Below are positions 25,937 through 34,779 of a stretch of 64,000 nucleotides of DNA, piece after piece (position 1 is the first letter of the stretch; each line of letters begins with the position of its first letter). The DNA comes from an uncultured Paracoccaceae bacterium (GTDB lineage Bacteria > Pseudomonadota > Alphaproteobacteria > Rhodobacterales > Rhodobacteraceae). The stretch spans positions 84,860-148,859 of the forward strand of contig OY288154.1 of NCBI GenBank assembly GCA_958439195.1, in the 5' to 3' direction. Below the pieces are notes generated by a model that worked only from the letters and a program-made list of their open reading frames with translations, was not told the origin of the DNA and searched no databases. Position numbers and translations under genes: made by a program.

Positions 25937-26320
25937 ATGGAAAATGTCGTCCTCACCGTCCACCTGATCCTTGCGCTTCTGCTGGTCGGCATCGTGCTGT
26001 TGCAGCGGTCCGAAGGCGGCGGTCTGGGCATGGGTGGCGGCGGCAACAACATGGCGGGCCGCAGCGCAACCACAGCCTTGCAAAAGCTGACATGGCTGCT
26101 GGCAGCGGCTTTTATCGTAACATCGCTGACATTGACGATCCTTGCAGCGCGCGGCGCAGATTCGGGGTCGGTGATTGATCAGATCGGCGCGGAACAGCCT
26201 GCAGGCGCCCCCGCGGAACTGCCAGCCGGGTCGGACCTGTTGCCACCAGCGCCCACCGATGCGCCCTTGGCACCGCCCCCGGCAGACGCCCCGGCAACGC
26301 CCCCTGCGGCCAGCGAATAA
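25937..26320 (+). CDS. secG: Protein translocase subunit SecG
   Basis: A 127-residue membrane protein. SecG features: first transmembrane helix (about 5-22), the LLQRSEGGGLGMGGGGNNMAGR loop, second helix (about 50-70), then a Pro/Ala-rich cytoplasmic tail (about 85-127) of a type common in alphaproteobacteria. It assists SecYE in protein export. The gene precedes pyrG in the usual secG-pyrG order. Confidence 0.93.
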   Translation: MENVVLTVHLILALLLVGIVLLQRSEGGGLGMGGGGNNMAGRSATTALQKLTWLLAAAFIVTSLTLTILAARGADSGSVIDQIGAEQPAGAPAELPAGSDLLPPAPTDAPLAPPPADAPATPPAASE

Positions 26321-26477
26321 CCACCACGTATTGACGGACATAACAGGCGAAAGACTGCATCTAGCGGTCTGGTTGCATATGGGGGCAAGCTGCATTACAG
26401 CTTAACTCCCGTGATGATGCGATTCCCTGCGGGCGAATCGTGTTGGATTTGAACAACGAAATCGCGGGGGGCCACCG

Positions 26478-28121
26478 ATGGCGCGCTATATCTTTATCAC
26501 CGGCGGCGTGGTGTCCTCGCTTGGCAAGGGGCTGGCCTCGGCCGCACTGGGGGCGCTTTTGCAGGCGCGCGGCTATACGGTGCGGTTGCGCAAACTGGAC
26601 CCTTACCTGAACGTCGATCCCGGCACGATGTCGCCCTTTGAACATGGCGAGGTGTTCGTCACCGATGACGGTGCGGAAACAGACCTTGATCTGGGGCATT
26701 ACGAACGTTTCACCGGCGTATCGGCGCGGCAGTCGGACAGCATTTCATCGGGCCGCATCTATTCCAACGTGCTGGAAAAGGAACGGCGCGGCGATTATCT
26801 GGGCAAGACCATTCAGGTCATTCCCCACGTGACGAATGAGATCAAGAATTTCCTGCGCATCGGCGATGACGAGGTCGATTTCATGCTCTGCGAAATCGGT
26901 GGCACGGTGGGCGATATCGAAGGCCTGCCCTTCTTTGAAGCCATCCGCCAGTTCATCCACGAACGCCCGCGCGGCCAGTCGATCCTGATGCATCTGACGC
27001 TGCTGCCCTATCTGGCGGCCAGCGGCGAGCTGAAGACGAAACCCACCCAGCATTCGGTCAAGGAATTGCAAAGCATCGGTCTGGCCCCCGATGTGCTGGT
27101 CTGCCGGTCGGAACATCCGATCCCAGAGAAAGAGCGCGAAAAGATCGCGCTGTTCTGCAATGTGCGCAAAGAGCATGTCATCCCGGCCTATGACCTGAAG
27201 ACGATCTATGAGGCGCCGCTGGCCTATCACAAGGCAGGGCTGGATCAGGCGGTGCTGGATGCGTTCGGCATCACCCCCGCGCCCAAGCCAAATCTGGCAC
27301 GCTGGGAAGATGTGATGGACCGGCTCATCCACGCCGAGGGCGAGGTGCGGGTGGCCATCGTGGGCAAATATACCCAGTTGGAAGACGCCTATAAGTCGAT
27401 CGCCGAAGCGTTGACGCATGGCGGCATGGCCAACCGCACGCGGGTGCGGGCGCAGTGGATTGATGCCGAGATTTTTGAACGGGAAGATCCCGCCCCATAC
27501 CTTGAAAATTTCCACGCCATCCTTGTGCCCGGCGGATTTGGCGAACGGGGCACCGAAGGCAAGATCAAGGCCGCCCAATTCGCCCGCGAAAAGAAGATCC
27601 CCTATCTGGGCATCTGTCTGGGAATGCAGATGGCGGTGATCGAAAGCGCCCGCAATCTGGTGGGGATGAAGAATGCCGGGTCCGAAGAGTTCGACCACGA
27701 AGCCGGCGAAAAGCGATTCACCCCGGTCGTCTATCACCTGAAGGAATGGGTGCAGGGCAACCATGTCGTGGCGCGCAAGGTCAGCGATGACAAGGGCGGC
27801 ACGATGCGGCTGGGCGCCTATAGCGCGACGCTGGCCGAAGGGTCGAAAGTGGCGGGCGTCTATGGCACCACCACAATCGAGGAACGCCACCGCCACCGCT
27901 ATGAGGTGGATATCCAGTATCGTGACAAGCTGGAAAAATGCGGGCTGATCTTTTCCGGCATGTCGCCCGATGGCCGCCTGCCCGAGATTGTAGAGGTGAA
28001 GGATCACCCCTGGTTCATCGGCGTGCAATTCCACCCGGAACTGAAATCGAAGCCTTTTGCGCCGCATCCGTTGTTCGCCGATTTTGTCCGGGCAGCGGTG
28101 GAGATGAGCCGGTTGGTCTAA
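26478..28121 (+). CDS. pyrG: CTP synthase
   Basis: A 547-residue amidoligase converting UTP to CTP. The synthetase domain opens with MARYIFITGGVVSSLGKGL and includes LDPYLNVDPGTMSPFEHGEVFVTDDGAETDLD; the class I glutaminase domain has the nucleophile Cys in GICLGMQ (near residue 380) and the catalytic GVQFHPELKSKP His/Glu near 520. Length is standard. It sits 157 bases downstream of secG. Confidence 0.97.
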   Translation: MARYIFITGGVVSSLGKGLASAALGALLQARGYTVRLRKLDPYLNVDPGTMSPFEHGEVFVTDDGAETDLDLGHYERFTGVSARQSDSISSGRIYSNVLEKERRGDYLGKTIQVIPHVTNEIKNFLRIGDDEVDFMLCEIGGTVGDIEGLPFFEAIRQFIHERPRGQSILMHLTLLPYLAASGELKTKPTQHSVKELQSIGLAPDVLVCRSEHPIPEKEREKIALFCNVRKEHVIPAYDLKTIYEAPLAYHKAGLDQAVLDAFGITPAPKPNLARWEDVMDRLIHAEGEVRVAIVGKYTQLEDAYKSIAEALTHGGMANRTRVRAQWIDAEIFEREDPAPYLENFHAILVPGGFGERGTEGKIKAAQFAREKKIPYLGICLGMQMAVIESARNLVGMKNAGSEEFDHEAGEKRFTPVVYHLKEWVQGNHVVARKVSDDKGGTMRLGAYSATLAEGSKVAGVYGTTTIEERHRHRYEVDIQYRDKLEKCGLIFSGMSPDGRLPEIVEVKDHPWFIGVQFHPELKSKPFAPHPLFADFVRAAVEMSRLV

Positions 28122-28123
28122 AG

Positions 28124-28256
28124 GCGAAATCTGACGCAGATTTCGCGTCGTTTTTTGCACGCAGAAAACGGGATGGCCGCTGGTGCGCCACACGGAATTT
28201 GCGTCAAATTCCGGTGCGTTTTCTGCACGCAGAAAACGCGCGCCTTGCGCAAGGCG
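28124..28256. repeat. Cluster of hairpins in the pyrG-rlmJ gap, including a loop-complementary pair
   Basis: 28124-28146: stem GCGAAATCT/AGATTTCGC, loop GACGC. 28193-28213: stem CGGAATTT/AAATTCCG, loop GCGTC, which is the reverse complement of the first loop. 28216-28239: stem GCGTTTTCTG/CAGAAAACGC, loop CACG, with an imperfect sister copy at 28149-28170. 28241-28256: perfect palindrome CGCCTTGCGCAAGGCG. Nothing coding is supported in the gap (28122-28294). Confidence 0.85.
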
Positions 28257-28294
28257 GCATTGCACAGCAAGGGCGATCAGGGTTAGGCGAGGGG

Positions 28295-29080
28295 ATGCTT
28301 TCCTATCAACACAGCTATCATGCCGGGAACCTGGCCGATGTTCAGAAGCACGCGCTGCTGTGCTGGACGCTGGACTACCTGACGCGCAAGGACAAACCCC
28401 TGTCCTATATCGAAACTCATGCCGGGCGCGGGCTCTATGATCTGGGCAGCGCGGAGGCCACCAAGACCGGCGAGGCCGCCTTGGGCATCACGCGGGTCGA
28501 GGCGGCGTTTGATGTTGATCATCCCTACCGTCGGTCGCTGGCCGGGGTTCGGGCGTTGCATGGCGCGCGGGCCTATCCCGGATCGCCCCTCTTGGCCGCG
28601 ATGGCGCTGCGCGAAGGCGATGTCATGCATCTGGCAGAACTGCACCCGCAGGAACACGCAGCCCTGTCGGGCCTTTTGGCCCCGTGGGGCGCGCATATCC
28701 AAAAGCGGGATGGTTTCGATATGGCACTGGCTGTCACCCCCCCCACCCCCCGCCGGGGGATGCTGCTGATTGATCCGTCTTATGAGGTGAAGGCCGACTA
28801 TCAGACCATCCCCAAGCTGATCGCGCAGGTGGCGCGCAAGTGGAATGTGGGGATCATCGCGCTGTGGTATCCCATCCTGACCGAGGGCGCGCATGGGCCG
28901 ATGCTGCGGGCGTTGATGGATGCGCATCCCGAAAGCCTGCGGCATGAGTTGCGCTTTCCCCCGGTGCGCGATGGGCATCGCATGATCGGCACGGGGCTGT
29001 GGATGCTGAACCCGCCCTACGGGATTGATGCCGAATGCGCGCGGCTGGACGCAATTTTCAGGGGGTTGGGACATGCTTGA
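28295..29080 (+). CDS. rlmJ: 23S rRNA (adenine2030-N6)-methyltransferase RlmJ
   Basis: A 261-residue SAM-dependent methyltransferase. The N-terminus MLSYQHSYHAGNLADVQKHALL is the RlmJ hallmark; then ETHAGRGLYDL (SAM motif I) and the catalytic motif, here LLIDPSYE where E. coli RlmJ has DPPY. The KADYQTIP and LWYPI blocks follow. ATG 28295 (GGCGAGGGG upstream) begins the hallmark. The 3' end overlaps the phzF-like start by 8 bases. Confidence 0.9.
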   Translation: MLSYQHSYHAGNLADVQKHALLCWTLDYLTRKDKPLSYIETHAGRGLYDLGSAEATKTGEAALGITRVEAAFDVDHPYRRSLAGVRALHGARAYPGSPLLAAMALREGDVMHLAELHPQEHAALSGLLAPWGAHIQKRDGFDMALAVTPPTPRRGMLLIDPSYEVKADYQTIPKLIAQVARKWNVGIIALWYPILTEGAHGPMLRALMDAHPESLRHELRFPPVRDGHRMIGTGLWMLNPPYGIDAECARLDAIFRGLGHA

Positions 29081-29972
29081 ATTTCGCACGCTGGATGTGT
29101 TCACGACCCAGCCGTTTACCGGCAATCCGCTGGCGGTGGTGCTGGGTGCCGATGGGCTGACCACGGCACAGATGCAAACCATCGCGCGGGAATTCAACCT
29201 GTCGGAAACCATCTTCGTGATGGCCCCACAGGATCCGGGCCACCGGGCACGGGTGCGCATCTTCTTTCCCACGGCGGAAATTCCCTTTGCCGGCCACCCG
29301 ACCATCGGCTGCGCCTGCCTGCTGGCAACGCTGGACGCTGCCACCGACGACTTTACCCGCGATCTGGTGCTGGAGGAGGAGGCGGGGCTGGTGCCTGTCA
29401 CCGTCTGGCGCAAGGCCGGGATCATGGAGGCTGAATTCACCGCCCCGGTCGTGCCGCATGGCACGGATGGGGTGGTGGCGCAGGATCGGCTTGCCACCGC
29501 CTTGGGGTTGGACAAGGCCGACATTGGGTTTGCCACACATCAGCCCGGTATCTGGCAGGGCGGCCCGCGGTTTCTGTATGTGCCGGTCGCGTCGCTGGCC
29601 GCGCTGGCCAGGGCGCGGGCGATGCAGCCGCATTGGGATGCCGTGATGCAGGCGGCCGGCGTGGACAGTGCCTATCTTTACACCCCAAGCGCGGATTGCG
29701 ATTTTCAGGCCCGGATGTTTTCGCCCACAGCCGGAATTCCAGAAGACCCCGCCACCGGGTCGGCCACGGCGATCCTGGCCGCGCAACTGTTGGCCAGCGG
29801 TGCCCTGGCCGACGGCACATCGCGCTTTCACTTGCGGCAAGGCGTGGAAATGGGGCGCCCGTCCGATCTGTTCCTGTCGGTTGACGTGGCTGGCGGCGCG
29901 CTGCGTGCCGTGCGCATCCGTGGCGCGGCGGTGGCGCTGTCCGAAGGGCGGATCACAGTGCCGCAGGCGTGA
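29073..29972 (+). CDS. PhzF family isomerase/epimerase-like protein
   Basis: A 299-residue protein with the two-fold PhzF/diaminopimelate-epimerase fold: FRTLDVFTTQPFTGNPLAVV, the catalytic Glu region NLSETIFV (Glu near 45), the GHPTIG loop near 72-77 and the second-half DPATGSATA loop near 227-235. PhzF isomerises a phenazine precursor; most bacterial relatives have no known substrate. Translationally coupled to rlmJ (8-base overlap). Confidence 0.87.
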   Translation: MLEFRTLDVFTTQPFTGNPLAVVLGADGLTTAQMQTIAREFNLSETIFVMAPQDPGHRARVRIFFPTAEIPFAGHPTIGCACLLATLDAATDDFTRDLVLEEEAGLVPVTVWRKAGIMEAEFTAPVVPHGTDGVVAQDRLATALGLDKADIGFATHQPGIWQGGPRFLYVPVASLAALARARAMQPHWDAVMQAAGVDSAYLYTPSADCDFQARMFSPTAGIPEDPATGSATAILAAQLLASGALADGTSRFHLRQGVEMGRPSDLFLSVDVAGGALRAVRIRGAAVALSEGRITVPQA

Positions 29973-30018
29973 AACGGGGCGGCTTGCCGCCGCCGTCGCC
30001 CACGCTTATCCTCGTGCC

Positions 30019-30456
30019 ATGCTTCAAGCGATCCTGCGCGCGCTCAGCGCCCCCGAACCCACCCGCCTGCCCGAACCCGATGCCCGCCTCGCGCTGGCAG
30101 CCCTGCTGGTGCGCGTGGCGAAAACCGATGGCCTTTATTCCGCCGAAGAGATGGAACGCATCGACCGTGTGCTGATGTCCCATCACGGCATCGGCCCGTT
30201 CGAAGTGGCCAAATTGCGGGCCGAGGCCGAGGAATTTGAAACCGTCGCGCCCGACACCGTGCGCTTTACCCGCGCCTTGAAGGCGGCCACGGCGCTGGAG
30301 GATCGTGCCGCGCTGATGCAGGCGCTTTGGGCCGTGGCCCTTGCCGATGGTGTCCGCGACGCCGAAGAAGACCGGCTGTTGCGGATGGTGGCGTCCCTTC
30401 TGGGCCTGACGGATGTGGAAAACGGATTGGCGCGTCAGCGGGCCGAACGGGGATGA
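30019..30456 (+). CDS. TerB-like tellurite-resistance family protein
   Basis: A 145-residue all-helical protein resembling the TerB/DjlA-N fold: DARLALAALLVRVAKTDGLYSAEEMERIDRVL and LWAVALADGVRDAEEDRLLRMVASLLGL, the paired acidic DG motifs that bind metal in TerB. No other ter genes are present, so tellurite resistance should not be inferred. Its stop overlaps the next gene by 4 bases (ATGA). Confidence 0.8.
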   Translation: MLQAILRALSAPEPTRLPEPDARLALAALLVRVAKTDGLYSAEEMERIDRVLMSHHGIGPFEVAKLRAEAEEFETVAPDTVRFTRALKAATALEDRAALMQALWAVALADGVRDAEEDRLLRMVASLLGLTDVENGLARQRAERG

Positions 30457-31220
30457 TCGCCTCCCTGCCGATGTATGATCGGCCCGAATTGCGGGCCGAA
30501 ACGGATCGGTATTGGGCGCTGATCCGGCACGGCTTGGCCGCGCGCGGCATTGACGCGCCTACCGCCTTGCAGCGCGGGGATGATGCGCTGTTGGCGCATT
30601 GGGAAAGCCCCGACCTGATCCTGTCGCAGACCTGCGGCTTTCCCTACCGCGCGCGGCTGCATGGCCATGTGCAACTGGTGGGAACGCCGGATTTCGGCAA
30701 TGACGGCTGCCCGCCGGGATATTACCGATCCATCCTGATCGCGCGGGCGGATGATCCGCGCGCCCGTTTTGCCGATTTTGACGGTGCCCGCCTTGCCTAT
30801 AACGACGGGCTTTCGCAATCCGGCTGGGCCGCGCCGATCAATCAGGCCGCATCAGCGGGTATCCGTCTTGTGCCAGGCATGGAGACGGGCGCGCATCGTG
30901 CATCGGTTCTGGCAATTGCCGAAGGCCAGGCGGATCTGGCGGCGATTGATGCGCTGACCTGGACGCTGTTGCAGGAGTTCGAGGATCTGTCGCGCGTCAA
31001 GGTGATCGGCACCACCGACCCCACCCCTGCCCTGCCCTATATCACATCCGTCGGGCAGGATGCCGCAGCCATCCGCGACGCTGTGGCCGAGGCGATCACG
31101 GCGCTGCCCGCTGCGGATCGGGCGCGCCTGCGCCTGCGCGGGATTGCCGACATCCCGGCACAGGCGTATCTTGCAGTGCGCATCCCGCCCTCACCTGAAC
31201 AAATCGCGCAAGAAAATTGA
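30453..31220 (+). CDS. PhnD-like phosphate/phosphonate binding-protein homologue without signal peptide
   Basis: A 255-residue periplasmic-binding-protein fold of the PhnD/SsuA type: MIASLPMYDRPELRAETDRYWALIRHGL, LILSQTCGFPYR, LAYNDGLSQSGWAAPIN, GAHRASVLAIAEGQADLAAIDALTW. These blocks normally follow a signal peptide; here translation at the coupled ATG 30453 starts directly in the first strand, and no hydrophobic leader is encoded in frame upstream, so a cytoplasmic sensing or enzymatic role is possible. Translationally coupled to the TerB-like gene. The ABC ATPase that follows after 103 bases belongs to an amino acid transporter with its own binding protein. Confidence 0.78.
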   Translation: MIASLPMYDRPELRAETDRYWALIRHGLAARGIDAPTALQRGDDALLAHWESPDLILSQTCGFPYRARLHGHVQLVGTPDFGNDGCPPGYYRSILIARADDPRARFADFDGARLAYNDGLSQSGWAAPINQAASAGIRLVPGMETGAHRASVLAIAEGQADLAAIDALTWTLLQEFEDLSRVKVIGTTDPTPALPYITSVGQDAAAIRDAVAEAITALPAADRARLRLRGIADIPAQAYLAVRIPPSPEQIAQEN

Positions 31221-31323
31221 TCAAACCGGCAGCGACGCGGCGGAAGCTGCACGCAAAGGCCGTTGCATTGCCCCGAATGATGCGCCTTACTCTGCCCCGA
31301 CATCCACCAGCCCGCCGAGCGAC

Positions 31324-32103
31324 GTGACAGATTCCAGCCCCGACACACCCGTTATCCGTATCCGCAACCTGCACAAAAGCTATGGTCAGCTTGAGGTGCT
31401 GAAAGGTGTGGACCTGACGGCACCGCGCGGCCATGTGGTTTCGCTCATCGGATCGTCGGGTTCCGGCAAATCCACCCTGCTGCGCTGCTGCAACATGCTG
31501 GAGGAAAGCCAGGACGGCGAGATCGAGTTCGAGGGTGAGGCCGTCCGCTGGAAAGGCCAAGGGCAAAACCGCCACCCCGCCGACAAGGCACAGGTGATGC
31601 GGATGCGCACCAACCTGTCGATGGTGTTCCAGCAGTTCAACCTGTGGTCGCACCTGACAATCCTGCAAAACGTGATGGAAGCGCCGGTCACAGTGCTGAA
31701 GCGCGACCCGAAGGAAGTGGAGCAAAAGGCCCGCGCCTATCTGGCAAAGGTCGGCATCGTGGAAAAATGCGATGCCTGGCCTGCGCAGCTTTCCGGCGGG
31801 CAGCAGCAACGCGCGGCCATCGCGCGCGCGCTGTGCATGGAACCGCGCGCCCTGCTGTTTGATGAACCCACTTCCGCGCTTGACCCGGAACTGGAACAGG
31901 AAGTGGTCCGCGTGATCAAGGCGCTGGCCGAAGAGGGGCGCACGATGATCCTTGTGACCCATGACATGAAGCTGGCGGCAGATGTCTCTGACCACGTGAT
32001 CTTTCTGCACAAGGGCAGGATCGAAGAAGAAGGTCCACCGGACCGGCTGTTCGGCAACCCGCAGACCGAACGGTTGCGCGGGTTTCTCTCTGCCACCGCC
32101 TAG
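31324..32103 (+). CDS. Polar amino acid/amine ABC transporter ATPase (HisP/GlnQ family)
   Basis: A 259-residue ABC ATPase with all motifs: Walker A GSSGSGKST (about 45), Q-loop FQQFNLW, signature LSGGQQQR (about 160), Walker B LLFDEPT, and the H-loop THD. A GTG at 31324 gives the family length and start (VIRIRNLHKSYGQLEVLKGV); in-frame open sequence further upstream lacks likeness. The ribosome site is weak. First gene of the transporter operon, followed by binding protein and two permeases. Confidence 0.9.
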   Translation: MTDSSPDTPVIRIRNLHKSYGQLEVLKGVDLTAPRGHVVSLIGSSGSGKSTLLRCCNMLEESQDGEIEFEGEAVRWKGQGQNRHPADKAQVMRMRTNLSMVFQQFNLWSHLTILQNVMEAPVTVLKRDPKEVEQKARAYLAKVGIVEKCDAWPAQLSGGQQQRAAIARALCMEPRALLFDEPTSALDPELEQEVVRVIKALAEEGRTMILVTHDMKLAADVSDHVIFLHKGRIEEEGPPDRLFGNPQTERLRGFLSATA

Positions 32104-32145
32104 GGCGGCCAAAACAATAACCTATCAAACCAAGGGAGCTACCAA

Positions 32146-32877
32146 ATGAAAAAGATGATGCTTGCCACCGCCGTTCTGGCGCTGACTGCCGGGGCCTCGC
32201 TGGCGCAGGATGTGGTGCGGATCGGCACCGAAGGCGCCTATGAACCCTACAACTATATCGACCAGGCCACCGGCGAATTGACCGGCTACGAAATCGAACT
32301 GGGCAACGAACTTTGCACCCGCGCCGGCCTGACCTGCGAATTCGTGCAGAACGCATGGGATTCGATCATCCCCAACCTGCAATCGGGCAACTACGACCTG
32401 ATCATGGCGGGCATGTCGATCACCGATGAACGCGACGAAGTCATCGACTTCAGCCAGAACTACATTCCCCCGGCCTCCTCGGCCTATCTGGCGCTGACCG
32501 CCGATGCGAATGTTGGTGAAGGTGCCGTGGTCGCGGCACAGACCGGAACCATTCAGGCGGGCTATGTGGCGGAATCGGGCGCAACCCTGCTGGAATTCGC
32601 AACGCCGGATGAAACCGTCGCAGCGGTACGCAACGGCGAAGCGGATGCCGTCTTTGCCGACAAGGATTACCTTGCCCCGATCGCGGCGGATTCGAACGGC
32701 GAAGTGGTTCTGCTGGCCAATGAGGTGCAGCTTGGCGGCGGCGTCGGCATCGGCCTGCGTGAAACCGATACCGAGCTGAAGGACAAGCTGAACGCGGCCA
32801 TCCAGTCGATGAAGGATGACGGCACGCTGAATACCATGATCACCAAATGGTTCGGCCCCGAAGCCGCAACCTTCTGA
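32146..32877 (+). CDS. Polar amino acid/amine ABC transporter binding protein (HisJ/LAO family)
   Basis: A 243-residue periplasmic binding protein with a signal peptide (about 1-20, ending SLAQ). The mature part shows RIGTEGAYEPYNYID, GYEIELGNELCTRAGLTCEFVQN, WDSIIPNLQSGNYDLIMAGMSITDERDEVIDFS, matching basic/polar amino acid binding proteins. Two cysteines (CTRAGLTC) match the disulfide in lysine/arginine/ornithine and histidine binding proteins. Ligand is inferred to be a cationic amino acid or amine; the downstream gamma-glutamylation genes support an amine-like substrate. Confidence 0.9.
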   Translation: MKKMMLATAVLALTAGASLAQDVVRIGTEGAYEPYNYIDQATGELTGYEIELGNELCTRAGLTCEFVQNAWDSIIPNLQSGNYDLIMAGMSITDERDEVIDFSQNYIPPASSAYLALTADANVGEGAVVAAQTGTIQAGYVAESGATLLEFATPDETVAAVRNGEADAVFADKDYLAPIAADSNGEVVLLANEVQLGGGVGIGLRETDTELKDKLNAAIQSMKDDGTLNTMITKWFGPEAATF

Positions 32878-32916
32878 TCAGGCGGGGGCGGCCCTTGCGC
32901 CGCCCCTCATTCCCCG

Positions 32917-33801
32917 ATGTTTGAATATTGCGCCGATCCTTCGCAACTGTCCGGCCTGACCTGGCTGAGCTGCTACCTGACAACAGGGACGCATTTCAAT
33001 TTCTACTGGTCCTTCCTGACGGTGCTGATGCTCTTGGCCGTGACCGCGCCCACGGCGCTGGCCTTTGGCTTTGGCGGCGCGATGATGGCACGTTCGCCCT
33101 TCCTGCCGGTATCGCTGATCGGACGCGGCTATATCGCCGCCGTGCGCGGGGTGCCGGATATCGTCTATTTCCTGTTCTTCGTGATCGCGCTGGATCAGGG
33201 GATCGAATGGACCAAGCACCTGTTCGTCTGTGATGATCTTGGCCAGCCCGTCTGGAACGGCACCGAATTCCGCGTCTGCCCGGCGGCCAAGGTGCCCTTG
33301 GCGACGTCCTCGGCCATCTGGCATTCGGCCTATGGCTTTGCCACCGCCGTCTTTACCTTTGCGCTGGTCTTCGGCGCCTTTGCCGCCAACGTCCTTTACG
33401 GTGCGATGCAGGCCGTGCCGCGCGCCCAATTGGAAACCGGCGAGGCTTACGGCATGACCGCGCGGCAGGTGTTCCGCCGCATTCTTGTGCCGCAAATGTG
33501 GGTCTTTGCCCTGCCCGGCCTGTCGAACCTGTGGCTGATCCTGATCAAGGCCACGCCCTTGCTGTTTCTTCTGGGCATTCAGGACATCGTCTACTGGGCG
33601 CGCGAATTGGGCAGCGCCAAGACCAGCGGCAACAACCCCTATCCGCATGGTGACTGGCGGGTGTTCTATTTCCTGGGACTTCTGGTGTTCTACCTCGCGT
33701 TCACGCGGGTGTCGGAAATCGTTCTGGGCCGCCTGACGCAACGTCTGTCCAGCGGGCAGGCCACGCTGGGCGGTGAACAGTTGCGCAAGGCGGGGGCCTG
33801 A
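32917..33801 (+). CDS. Polar amino acid/amine ABC transporter permease (HisQ/AotQ type)
   Basis: A 294-residue inner-membrane permease of the HisMQ family, longer than the common 230 residues because of an extra loop around residues 95-130 (WTKHLFVCDDLGQPVWNGTEFRVC), a feature of the group found in Rhodobacteraceae. The cytoplasmic EAA loop is at ETGEAYGMTARQVFRRILVPQM. It is followed after one base by the second permease. Confidence 0.88.
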   Translation: MFEYCADPSQLSGLTWLSCYLTTGTHFNFYWSFLTVLMLLAVTAPTALAFGFGGAMMARSPFLPVSLIGRGYIAAVRGVPDIVYFLFFVIALDQGIEWTKHLFVCDDLGQPVWNGTEFRVCPAAKVPLATSSAIWHSAYGFATAVFTFALVFGAFAANVLYGAMQAVPRAQLETGEAYGMTARQVFRRILVPQMWVFALPGLSNLWLILIKATPLLFLLGIQDIVYWARELGSAKTSGNNPYPHGDWRVFYFLGLLVFYLAFTRVSEIVLGRLTQRLSSGQATLGGEQLRKAGA

Positions 33802-33802
33802 G

Positions 33803-34639
33803 ATGGAGCCGATGACCTGCCTTGAAACCATTCAGGCCTACGGCCTGCGCTCGCTCGGGATCGGTGAACGGCTTCTGCCCCGGTCGGATTTCACCCTGTG
33901 TCAGCATTTCACGCTGATCGGGTCAGGCATGATCTGGAACATCTACTTTGGCGTGCTTGCGCTGCTGTTCGGGTTCTTTCTGGCCAACGCCTTGGCACTG
34001 GCCAAGGCCAGCCGCAGCCCGTGGACACGTAAGCCAGCCGAATGGTTCATCTTCGTCTTCCGCGGGTCGCCGCTCTTCATTCAGTTCTTCCTGGCCTATG
34101 AAATGCTGGTCCTGCTGCCCAAGGCCGGGATCAATGTCATGGGCATCACGGTTGAGACGGCCTGGACAACGCGGGCCTGGGCCGGGGCGCTGTTCGTCTT
34201 GTTCCTGAACACCGCCGCCTATTCCGCCGAAATCTTCTACGGCGCTCTGAAATCCGTGCCCAAGGGCGATGTCGAGGCGGCGGATGCCTATGGCCTGACC
34301 GGTTGGTCGCGCTTTCGCCGTATCCTGTGGCCCACCATGCTGCGGCTGGGATGGCCCGCCTACACGAATGAGGCGATCTTCCTGTTCCACGCCACCACGC
34401 TGGTGTTCTTTTCCGGCTTTCCGGCGTTTCAGCAAAAGGGCGACGCGCTTTATTACGCCAATTACTTTGCGGACAAAACCTTCAACCCCTTTATCCCCTA
34501 TCCCATCGTGGGCCTTTATTTCATCTCGCTGACGCTGCTCTTGATCTGGCTGTTCAACCGCATCAATCGCTATCTGAACCGCCATCTGCCATCAAACCTG
34601 CAAGGCAGAATCCGCTTGCGTGCGCAGGTGATCCGATAG
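33803..34639 (+). CDS. Polar amino acid/amine ABC transporter permease (HisM type)
   Basis: A 278-residue permease. Its EAA loop reads DVEAADAYGLTGWSRFRRILWPTM; the N-terminal MEPMTCLETIQAYGLRSLGIGERLLPR is a short extension before the first helix (FTLIGSGMIWNIYFGVL). ATG 33803 lies one base after the previous stop. Together with the first permease it forms the membrane channel of the transporter. Confidence 0.88.
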   Translation: MEPMTCLETIQAYGLRSLGIGERLLPRSDFTLCQHFTLIGSGMIWNIYFGVLALLFGFFLANALALAKASRSPWTRKPAEWFIFVFRGSPLFIQFFLAYEMLVLLPKAGINVMGITVETAWTTRAWAGALFVLFLNTAAYSAEIFYGALKSVPKGDVEAADAYGLTGWSRFRRILWPTMLRLGWPAYTNEAIFLFHATTLVFFSGFPAFQQKGDALYYANYFADKTFNPFIPYPIVGLYFISLTLLLIWLFNRINRYLNRHLPSNLQGRIRLRAQVIR

Positions 34640-34647
34640 TAACCTTG

Positions 34648-34679
34648 ATTTGATCAAATTCCCCGAAGCCTGCTTCGGG
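34648..34679. repeat. Palindrome plus short hairpin between the transporter and the first ligase
   Basis: ATTTGATCAAAT is a perfect 12-base palindrome at 34648-34659, and CCCGAAG/CTTCGGG with loop CCTG forms a 7-bp hairpin at 34662-34679. No T-tract follows, so it is not a clear terminator; it may serve as an attenuating or operator site. The rest of the 34640-34779 gap shows nothing else. Confidence 0.6.
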
Positions 34680-34779
34680 TCCGCCACAGACGCGGCGTTG
34701 GGCATGGGGTCCGACTGGAAGGGGATCCAACACAGGGGAAGGATCGGGGCCGGGCATTTGCCCCCCCGCCTGAAAAACG

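Noticed and set aside
26745..28265. A 506-codon minus-strand open frame opposite pyrG
   Set aside because: The sense strand encodes a complete CTP synthase; the antisense frame extends into the hairpin cluster and has no domain.
30019..30456. Tellurite-resistance operon
   Set aside because: Only one TerB-like gene is present and the fold occurs in many non-tellurite contexts.
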